A stretch of 64,000 bases of DNA. Source: an uncultured Oscillospiraceae bacterium (GTDB taxonomy: Bacteria; Bacillota; Clostridia; Oscillospirales; Oscillospiraceae). The position numbers were made by a program, and so were the translations under genes. The notes beneath the pieces were generated by a model. It searched no databases. It saw nothing but the letters and a program-made list of their open reading frames with translations, and had not been told where the DNA came from. The first letter of the stretch is position 1; every line of letters begins with the position of its first letter. Shown here piece after piece: positions 57,663-64,000 of the stretch. The DNA lies in assembly GCA_947632175.1 (NCBI GenBank), contig CANROC010000013.1, positions 44,516 to 108,515 of the forward strand, written 5' to 3'.

Positions 57663-57696
57663 AAAAAAGCGGCTTGCGATGGCAAGCCGCTTTTTT
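57663..57696. terminator. Bidirectional terminator after the Fic gene
   Basis: AAAAAAGCGGCTTGC and GCAAGCCGCTTTTTT form a 9-bp GC stem (57669-57677 with 57682-57690) with A and T runs on both sides. Confidence 0.85.
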
Positions 57697-57768
57697 CGTG
57701 ACGGGCTTTCGTCGCGGGGACGGGGATTTTTTGAAAAAAGAGAAAAAACATTAAACCGAGTTTCGACT

Positions 57769-57934
57769 TTAATACTAATATCTATTTAAAAGGAGACACC
57801 GAGCGGCGAGGATTTTTCGCGTCAGGCAAGGAAGACGCCGCAGGGAATACTGTATGTATTCCCAAGGCGGCTGACGCAGCATGGCGCGAAAAAGACCGGC
57901 GCGAATGGCTTCTTTTAATTAGATATTAGTATAA
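57769..57934. repeat. MITE-like element, family C copy 3 (cleanest copy)
   Basis: 166 bp with inverted ends TTAATACTAATATCTATTTA and (inverted) TTATACTAATATCTAATTAA. The core contains ACCGAGCGGCGAGGATTTTT, GTCAGGCAAGGAAGACGCCG and a GGAATAC/GTATTCC hairpin. It lacks the module that interrupts copy 1 and so shows the empty site. Confidence 0.78.
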
Positions 57935-57987
57935 GCGTCTATCAGGTGAGATCACAAATTGCGAGTCAAAAAAGGGAGGTCAAACAT

Positions 57988-59118
57988 ATGTTTTGCGCAA
58001 ATTGTGGAGCGAAGCTTTCGGAGGCCGCGCGGTTTTGCCAGGAGTGCGGGGCGGCGGTGAGGAGCCCGGCGTCGGGCGGGCCCGTTACGGCGGGGAGCGC
58101 GGCTGTGGGAGCTCCGGGCCCGGAAGCGGGGAAAAGCAAAGCGCCCAAGGCTGTCCGGACGTTCGGCACCCCGGCCATGATCGCGGCTGTCGTTTTGGCG
58201 GGCATCGGCGCCGCCTTATCTCTGGCCGCGTTGAGCGCTTACATGCGGAGCATGCGGACGGATGTGCTGATCACCGTGTATAACGGCATCACCGTGGTCG
58301 TCGCGCTTTTGTCCCTGGTGAGCACTCTACTGCTGAAAAAGAAGCCGGTCTTCTCGTTTTTGCCGGTGTGTCTGCTCGCGGCGATGGACTTTTTGACGTT
58401 CCGGCAGGGCCTCTACCACCTTCAGCGCCCGGTCGAAGCCTTTATTTACGCCTATTCCGCTCCGAATATCGGCGATCTGATGGACACAGCCGTTCGGATC
58501 GTGATGCCCAACGCCGCCGCTTTTTATGCGATCGCCGTATTTATGAAAGGGAAAGAGCGGAAGATCCTTTCCGGGCTTGCCGCGGCGCTGTTCTGCCTGT
58601 CCTTTGGGCTGTTCGTTCCCCTTTTGGGGGAGATGCCCGCGTATTGGAGCGAATATGTTCCCGCCCAGGAGGCGTTCGCAACGCCGGATCTGCACACATC
58701 CGCGGCGTGGCTGGCGATCGGCGTGCGGCTTGTCAGCTGCCTTTGCTTTGCCGTTGTGGCGGCTGGCGGCATCCGGTGCGGCGATGAGGCGTTCCGGCTC
58801 AGGCGCTCACCCCGGCAGGAAAAGACCCCCGCCGCCGTGAGCGGCTTCGCGCCCAACGGCTTTGTGCCTCAGACGGCCGGCTATTTCGCGCCCGTGAATA
58901 CGCCGGCGGCGGACGACGCCCCCTCCGGCGGGTTCGGAGTACTGTGCTTCCTGGTCCCGGTTATCGGGCTGGTCTTGTATCTCGTCTGGAAGGACCAATA
59001 CCCGCGCCGGGCAAAGTCCTGCGGAAAGGGCGCGCTGGCCGGCGCCATCGCGTGGCCCATATTGATGATCCTGATCTATGTTGCCGCGTATTTCGCTGTT
59101 TTGTATCTGCTGAGGTGA
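57988..59118 (+). CDS. Zinc-ribbon membrane protein
   Basis: 376 residues. N-terminal zinc ribbon MFCANCGAKL with FCQECGAAV (four Cys within 25 residues), a flexible Gly/Ala/Pro segment, then about eight hydrophobic helices from residue 65 to 290, a short loop, and two more at the C-terminus (FGVLCFLVPVIGLVLYLVW). No transporter family is recognised. ATG 57988 follows GGGAGG by 8 bases. It lies 58 bases before the sigma-lipase gene, which also begins with a zinc ribbon, so the two probably work together. Confidence 0.75.
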   Translation: MFCANCGAKLSEAARFCQECGAAVRSPASGGPVTAGSAAVGAPGPEAGKSKAPKAVRTFGTPAMIAAVVLAGIGAALSLAALSAYMRSMRTDVLITVYNGITVVVALLSLVSTLLLKKKPVFSFLPVCLLAAMDFLTFRQGLYHLQRPVEAFIYAYSAPNIGDLMDTAVRIVMPNAAAFYAIAVFMKGKERKILSGLAAALFCLSFGLFVPLLGEMPAYWSEYVPAQEAFATPDLHTSAAWLAIGVRLVSCLCFAVVAAGGIRCGDEAFRLRRSPRQEKTPAAVSGFAPNGFVPQTAGYFAPVNTPAADDAPSGGFGVLCFLVPVIGLVLYLVWKDQYPRRAKSCGKGALAGAIAWPILMILIYVAAYFAVLYLLR

Positions 59119-59176
59119 TCAGGGACCGCGGTCGGCGGCGTGAGCCGGCGGCTTTTCCGACAGGAGGAGAGGGACT

Positions 59177-62100
59177 ATGTTTTGTATCTCATGCGGGAAC
59201 CAATTGAAGGACGGGGTGAGCTTTTGCCCTGCCTGCGGGATGCCGGTCAGGAACGGGCGCGGACAGGGGAGCGGGGACCGCGGCTTTGAACAGGCGCTGG
59301 TTTCTGCCGCCAGGAACGGCAACGAAACGAGCTTTGAGGAGCTTTATCAGCTCTATTATCAGAAGGTCTTCGCGCTGGCCCGTATGACGGTGAAGAACGA
59401 AGCCGACGCGGAGGATATCCTCCAGCAGACGTTTATCAGCGCGTGGCAGAACATCGGAAGGCTGGCGGACGCCAACGCGTTTAACACGTGGCTTCAGCGC
59501 ATCTGCCTGAACCACTGCTATACGCTGCTGCGAAAGCGCCGGGTCCGGGTCCCCGTCATGGCGGAGATCGAGACGGACGACGCGCAGGCGGCGGACGCCG
59601 AGGCGGCCTCCGACATGACGCTCCCGGAGGCGTATGCCGAGAAAGCGGACTTAAAGGAACGGCTTGGCCGGATCATTGATGAGCTCAGCGATGTGCAGAG
59701 GCAGACGCTGACGCTGTATTACTTCAGCGGCCTGTCCGTCGAGGAGATCGCCAGGACGATGGAGGTGAGCGAGGGGACCGTAAAATCACGGCTCTTTCTC
59801 GCCAGGAAAGCGATCCGCACGGAGATCGGGGAGCAGGAGCGCAAAAGCGGTCAGAAATTCTACGGCGTTGGCGTTCCGCTGGTCCCGTTCGCGGTGTTGT
59901 TTCGGCAAAAGGTCGAGGCGGAGGGCCTGAGCGCCGGCGCGGCGGCCGCTTTATTCAAGACGGTCAGCCGGACGGTCACCGGCCAGGCGGCCGCAAACGG
60001 CGCGGTCACGAATGGCGCGGCGAGGTCCGCGCTGAAGGCCTCGGCGAAGCGGTTCGGAAAGGGCGTCCTGTCCCGCGCCGCCGCGGCCGTCCTGGCGGTC
60101 TCTATGATGGCGGGAGGAACAGCGGGCGCGGCCTTTCAGGCATCCGCCGTGGAGACGTTTCCGACGCCGTCGATACCCGGCGCGCCCACCGCGGGACCGG
60201 CGGATGGGGGCGAGGCAGGGCCGACGGAGCCGGATCGGCTGACGGTGGCATATACGGCCTATCTGGACCTTCTTCTCGACAGACGCAAGGACATCGACGG
60301 GTACGATTGGCAAAGGTCCTATCCCGTTGAGGGTCTTACCCGAGGGGTCGTGCTCTCCGATGTGGCGGGAGACGATGTCCCGGAGCTCATCTACATGGAG
60401 GGCAAGGACAACGGGCACGGATATATGGAGTGCGCGGTCCTCTACATAGTGACCGCGGGCGACGGCGAAATAAAAATGCTTTTTTCCTCTGAAGGCTGGG
60501 ATGTCCAGGCGGGGGGAGGGCACCACTATTACCTGTTCAAGCAGCGGGGCGATGACCGCCTGTACGCCTACACCAGTTCGGGGGACGAGGTTTGGGTGAC
60601 CTCCTATATGTGCTTTTCGGAAAGGCCGGACGGGACATTGGAGCTGGGCACGGTGTGCGAATATGAGGCTGATCGCAGTTATGAAAACAGCGGATCGTTT
60701 TACAGGGTAGACGGCCGGGAAGCGACAGAGGCGAGGTACGAACGCAAGGTAAAAGAGCTCGAGGGCGCCACCTCGGAGGTGCTGATCTACAGCGACGACG
60801 TACCCGCCTTTGTAAACGATTTCGTGGCGGAAAACAGATGCCCGGCCATGACATGCGGGGAAGCCATAGAAGTTCTGCGCGGGCTGCTCGGCATCGGACA
60901 TGAAGCGGGCGACGGGACGCCGGCCCCGGAGATATTTTCGGAGATGCCGTCCACATTTTGGCTTAGCGGAGATGTTGGCTTTTGGCACTCCCAGCTGACC
61001 GTTCACTCTGACGGCAGCTTCACCGGATATTACCAGGACACGGACATCGGCGACACCGGCGAGGGCTATTCAGGCACTGTTTATTATTCCGAATATACCG
61101 GCTCCTTCCAAAACCCAATGAAGCTCAACGACTACACCTACTCCTTCGAGGTGGGACCCATTGATTATAAGGGTACAGATGGAGACGTGACCATGAGCGA
61201 TGAATACAGCGCCGACGGCGTAAACCCGATACGCAATGTTTTCATTGAAAGCGCAACGTTCAGCGAGGGCGAGACGGTCTATCTCTACACCCCCGGCGCA
61301 AGTCTGAGTGAGCTCCCGGAAGGATTTAAGCACTGGGTACATCCGTCCGACGGCGAAAAGACGCTTTCCGTTTTCGGCCTGTACGTCACGAAGTCCGAAT
61401 ACGGCTTTCTGGGCTCGTTTGACGACGTAGAGCCCTCGGTAAGACAGGTGAAGTTTGACCAGGAGCGCCATGTGGACCTGAACTGGGGGTGGGGGCTTTT
61501 TGAAAAGGACGCCTACGAATACGACCATGACCTCGCCATGGCGGCGCTGATCCTGAGTAAGGCCGCGGAGATGGGCATGTCCGATGTGGAGGAAAGACTG
61601 AGCGCCCTGGGCTTTGAAAACATGTCCTCCAAGTGGTATGACCTTACGGACGGGGATCAGAATAACCCGGGGATCACCTTTGCCTCACGGGCAGTGACCT
61701 TGAACGGCAAGACGACCGTCATCGCCGCCATCGTAGTACGCGGCAGCGCGGATCTTCCGGACCGGGGCACAAACTTCAACTCGCCCTTCAACGGCTTTTT
61801 CCCGGCGGGACACAATGTGGCGGAGGAGTTCAAGGAGTATTATAACGGCCTTGACGAGTATTACGGCATCGATGTAAGCAACGAAAACACCACACTGTTC
61901 ATCACCGGTCACAGCCAGGGCGGGGCGGTGGCGGGGCAGCTTGCGAAAATGCTGGAGATCATCTGCGCCAAGAGAAACAGGATATTTGATTACACCTTTG
62001 CCTCGCCAAAATATGAGACCTTTGCCGACGACACCGACGCTTACAGGAATGTCCATAATATCATAAACGTTTATGATCTGGTTCCGCAGCTGCCCTTGGG

Positions 62101-62833
62101 CTATAAACGCTATGGGCACGATTGGTATTACGTCTCCACCATGTACTCCGGCCAGCAGCTGACGCTTTACGGCCTCGGCGCGTATCTGCTGGACATCAAT
62201 TTCAATATCGGCCATGAGCACGACTTGTTGACATATCTTGCCTGTATGGTGTCCGATACCCCCGCCAATATGGGCGAGGGCGCCGTCAACCGGTACAGCT
62301 TATCGTCCGTGCACTGTCCGGTGGACATCAGGATCTGCGCGCCGGACGGGACTCTTATGGCTTGGACGGAGGGGGAGAGCGTCTTTTACGGCGATGATCC
62401 CAAGGCCCTTGTCATGACGGACGGCGATGAAAAATACGTGATCGCCTCCCAGGAGGTGGAGTACACGATCATCTTCGTGGGCACCGGCGAGGGCACGATG
62501 GACTACGAGCAGCAGGTGTTGGACGGGGCTGCCAACGAGAGCCTGAGCGAGACGGCCTACGCCGGCGTGCCAGTCGGCAAAGGGATCACCTATGCCGCCT
62601 CCGTGTCAAAAGGCCATGCCCGGGAGAGCGTTTTGTACGAGATCAATGAATCCGGCAGGGCAATCAACCGCATGAACAAAAACGGGGAGCCGTCGCGGGT
62701 CGTTTTCAAATCCGATTTTTGGGGCTGGCTTTCGGTAGCCTGCGCGGGGATCGGAGCGGTCGTTTTTGCGATCGACAGCATCGCCCTGATCAGGCTGATC
62801 CGCCGAAAGAAGCGGAGCGATACAGGGAATTGA
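59177..62833 (+). CDS. Membrane protein fusing zinc ribbon, ECF sigma factor and extracellular class 3 lipase
   Basis: 1218 residues. Residues 1-25 are a zinc ribbon (CISC...CPAC). About 36-115 is sigma region 2 (VKNEADAEDILQQTFISAWQ) and about 155-212 is sigma region 4 (LSDVQRQTLTLYYFSGLSVE, EVSEGTVKSRLFLARKAI). A linker leads to one transmembrane helix near 298-320. The large outer part (320-1178) ends in a class 3 lipase fold with GHSQGGAVAG (nucleophile Ser near 911), VYDLVPQ (Asp near 964) and IGHEHDLL (His near 1013). A second membrane helix (about 1180-1202) precedes a basic tail. AGGAGGAGAGG precedes ATG. To act, the sigma part must be freed or work from the membrane. Confidence 0.85.
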   Translation: MFCISCGNQLKDGVSFCPACGMPVRNGRGQGSGDRGFEQALVSAARNGNETSFEELYQLYYQKVFALARMTVKNEADAEDILQQTFISAWQNIGRLADANAFNTWLQRICLNHCYTLLRKRRVRVPVMAEIETDDAQAADAEAASDMTLPEAYAEKADLKERLGRIIDELSDVQRQTLTLYYFSGLSVEEIARTMEVSEGTVKSRLFLARKAIRTEIGEQERKSGQKFYGVGVPLVPFAVLFRQKVEAEGLSAGAAAALFKTVSRTVTGQAAANGAVTNGAARSALKASAKRFGKGVLSRAAAAVLAVSMMAGGTAGAAFQASAVETFPTPSIPGAPTAGPADGGEAGPTEPDRLTVAYTAYLDLLLDRRKDIDGYDWQRSYPVEGLTRGVVLSDVAGDDVPELIYMEGKDNGHGYMECAVLYIVTAGDGEIKMLFSSEGWDVQAGGGHHYYLFKQRGDDRLYAYTSSGDEVWVTSYMCFSERPDGTLELGTVCEYEADRSYENSGSFYRVDGREATEARYERKVKELEGATSEVLIYSDDVPAFVNDFVAENRCPAMTCGEAIEVLRGLLGIGHEAGDGTPAPEIFSEMPSTFWLSGDVGFWHSQLTVHSDGSFTGYYQDTDIGDTGEGYSGTVYYSEYTGSFQNPMKLNDYTYSFEVGPIDYKGTDGDVTMSDEYSADGVNPIRNVFIESATFSEGETVYLYTPGASLSELPEGFKHWVHPSDGEKTLSVFGLYVTKSEYGFLGSFDDVEPSVRQVKFDQERHVDLNWGWGLFEKDAYEYDHDLAMAALILSKAAEMGMSDVEERLSALGFENMSSKWYDLTDGDQNNPGITFASRAVTLNGKTTVIAAIVVRGSADLPDRGTNFNSPFNGFFPAGHNVAEEFKEYYNGLDEYYGIDVSNENTTLFITGHSQGGAVAGQLAKMLEIICAKRNRIFDYTFASPKYETFADDTDAYRNVHNIINVYDLVPQLPLGYKRYGHDWYYVSTMYSGQQLTLYGLGAYLLDINFNIGHEHDLLTYLACMVSDTPANMGEGAVNRYSLSSVHCPVDIRICAPDGTLMAWTEGESVFYGDDPKALVMTDGDEKYVIASQEVEYTIIFVGTGEGTMDYEQQVLDGAANESLSETAYAGVPVGKGITYAASVSKGHARESVLYEINESGRAINRMNKNGEPSRVVFKSDFWGWLSVACAGIGAVVFAIDSIALIRLIRRKKRSDTGN

Positions 62834-63154
62834 GAGAATATGGAACGACGCATGAGATTAGAACCCGCGGCCTCATGCTCCCAAACCGCAGCAGATTACT
62901 TTTTTGTTTGATAAACAGCCATTTCTGGCCCTTTCCACTACGTTTCGGTTACTCTCCGTAGCTCTTGTCTCCACTGTTTCCACGTGCTCCGAACGCGGTT
63001 ATGGTCGGTAATGTGGTCAGCGCCCCTTTCCACCAAAGAAAGGGGCGCAAAATTTACAGGGCCTTATCTAAAAGAGGGGATTAGCGGACTCCATGTAGCG
63101 CAGGTTATAGTAAAACACATATTAGGCAAAATTTAACCTATTTCCTTGAACATC
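62834..63154. other. Intergenic gap with a tRNA-Pro-like fragment and a hairpin
   Basis: No gene is supported. 62849-62890, read on the minus strand, resembles the 3' half of a tRNA-Pro (GGTTTGGGAG, then GGTTCTAATC) but the arms do not pair, so it is at best a remnant. A strong hairpin GCGCCCCTTTC/GAAAGGGGCGC lies at 63020-63048. Confidence 0.35.
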
Positions 63155-64000
63155 TTAGCACCATTCATTCTGTGCTCCTGCCCAGCGTCTTTGCCACTCA
63201 TCCTCATTCACAACCGCTTCAAACACAGGCTCAAGGAAAGTTTGGATTTCTGCAATGACTACTGAAAATTCAAGCGTATCATCTTTTATGTTTTTCAAGA
63301 AGTACTTCCACCGTTTCTGCATAGCCTCGTCGTCGGCAAGCGCGGCAATACGCTGGAAGCTGTCTCTATCATAGGGCGTGCCACGGTTCTGCAAGGTTTC
63401 AATGATCGCTTTTTGCAGTCTTGCGCCGTCAAAATCAAAGGTCCTTGCCAGATAATATAGATCGTAAAAATCTTTCATGCGGCTTGTCAGCTCAAAACGT
63501 TGCAGGATAGCGTCAAACTTTTCGGCTATGGTGCTTTCAAGGGAATAGGTATTGATCACAGGCGCTTCAAAATCGGGAAGTTGTGTGTGGATCGTGCGTT
63601 GCTCCGCTTTGGGTACGATCACATCTCCTACACCGATGTCTACATTAAAAGGCACACGGACATTTTTGATTTGCCCTATGATTTGTGCGCTGATCCCGCG
63701 GTATTTCCTCTGCGGAGAGATTTCCTCAAACCCCTTGGCCGTCATAGAAATATAGTCGTTGCCGGTTGGAGTGGCAAGAATCGTCTCAATCAATTCCTTC
63801 ACATCTTCTATGAAATTTGAAAAGCCACGCAGAAGGAAGTCCGCATCGATCGTCGCCCGGCTTTCAAAGTTGGTCAGCGTATAAATGAACAGACCGCCTT
63901 TCAGTATCAGAAACTCGGTATATCCGGATTTAGATAGCTTCCTTAAAAACTCCTCCTGCACAAAAAGCTGCAAGCATTGCTGATAGCTGATGCCGGACGC
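63155..64000 (-). CDS. AbiEii/AbiGii-type nucleotidyltransferase toxin, 5' end outside window
   Basis: The frame is open from the window edge (281 codons seen) to the stop at 63155. The nucleotidyltransferase core shows FLILKGGLFIYTL (Gly-Gly motif) and the metal-binding ATIDADFLLRGF. The C-terminal helical part contains ESTIAEKFDAILQ and RMKDFYDLYYLA, typical of AbiEii. Such toxins modify tRNA or other targets in type IV toxin-antitoxin and phage-abortive systems. The antitoxin gene (AbiEi) would lie upstream, beyond position 64000. The internal TTG at 63973 is not the true start. Confidence 0.88.
   Translation of the reverse strand, partial: ASGISYQQCLQLFVQEEFLRKLSKSGYTEFLILKGGLFIYTLTNFESRATIDADFLLRGFSNFIEDVKELIETILATPTGNDYISMTAKGFEEISPQRKYRGISAQIIGQIKNVRVPFNVDIGVGDVIVPKAEQRTIHTQLPDFEAPVINTYSLESTIAEKFDAILQRFELTSRMKDFYDLYYLARTFDFDGARLQKAIIETLQNRGTPYDRDSFQRIAALADDEAMQKRWKYFLKNIKDDTLEFSVVIAEIQTFLEPVFEAVVNEDEWQRRWAGAQNEWC

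Overview
The window looks like chromosome from a spore-forming, GC-rich member of the Clostridia, most likely Oscillospirales. The evidence is a forespore sigma factor (sigG), Firmicute-type HemZ, HemW, Rel and flotillin, strong AGGAGG ribosome-binding sites, consensus TTGACA/TATAAT promoters, and roughly 60% or higher GC with GTG and TTG starts. The species cannot be fixed from the sequence. Two perfect ParB/Spo0J-type parS palindromes (35381-35396 and 50060-50075) suggest the origin-proximal part of the chromosome.

Layout. 1-2029 (-): start of a large secreted beta-helix-like protein. 2167-6222 (-): operon of M24 peptidase, orphan EutH permease, low-molecular-weight phosphatase and GH105 glycosidase, joined by 4-bp overlaps. 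6325-8837: small membrane protein with a leader ORF, a 46-codon ORF, and an antibiotic-resistance-type ABC-F protein behind a leader peptide and attenuator. 9458-14213: ECF sigma/anti-sigma pair, a MacB-like ABC transporter, a DUF896 protein and tRNA-Leu. 14222-19008: repeats, decayed toxin-antitoxin-like genes, barstar and a second ECF sigma module. 19105-23117: Rrf2 regulator, PatB, DUF3737 and a phage-like divergent regulator switch. 23135-29868: manganese-type riboswitch, flotillin, cardiolipin synthase and YhaO/YhaN. 30097-37576: recJ, rel, dtd, MBL hydrolase, hemZ and a uridine-kinase-like gene. 38483-42124 (-): ACP, MBOAT and an SGNH/deacetylase fusion for surface-polymer modification. 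42289-56578: hemW, VanW protein, sigG, metallopeptidase lipoprotein, ilvE, acyltransferase/ligase pair, YerC, methyltransferase, lipoprotein, hslO and tRNA-Ala. 56645-57566: Fic toxin-antitoxin pair. 57988-62833: two zinc-ribbon membrane proteins, the second fusing a sigma factor to an extracellular lipase. 63155-64000 (-): AbiEii-type toxin, cut by the window edge.

Most longer intergenic gaps hold dispersed repeats in three structural families: (A) paired hairpins whose arms vary while linkers stay constant, mostly lying directly after a gene; (B) short GC-rich CGTAGGGG modules; and (C) a 166-265 bp MITE-like element with TTATACTAAT ends. A module of about 110 bp is nested in both A and C, and its arms differ between copies by compensatory changes. 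The two strongest candidates for undescribed biology are the sigma-factor/lipase membrane fusion and the covarying hairpin repeats.
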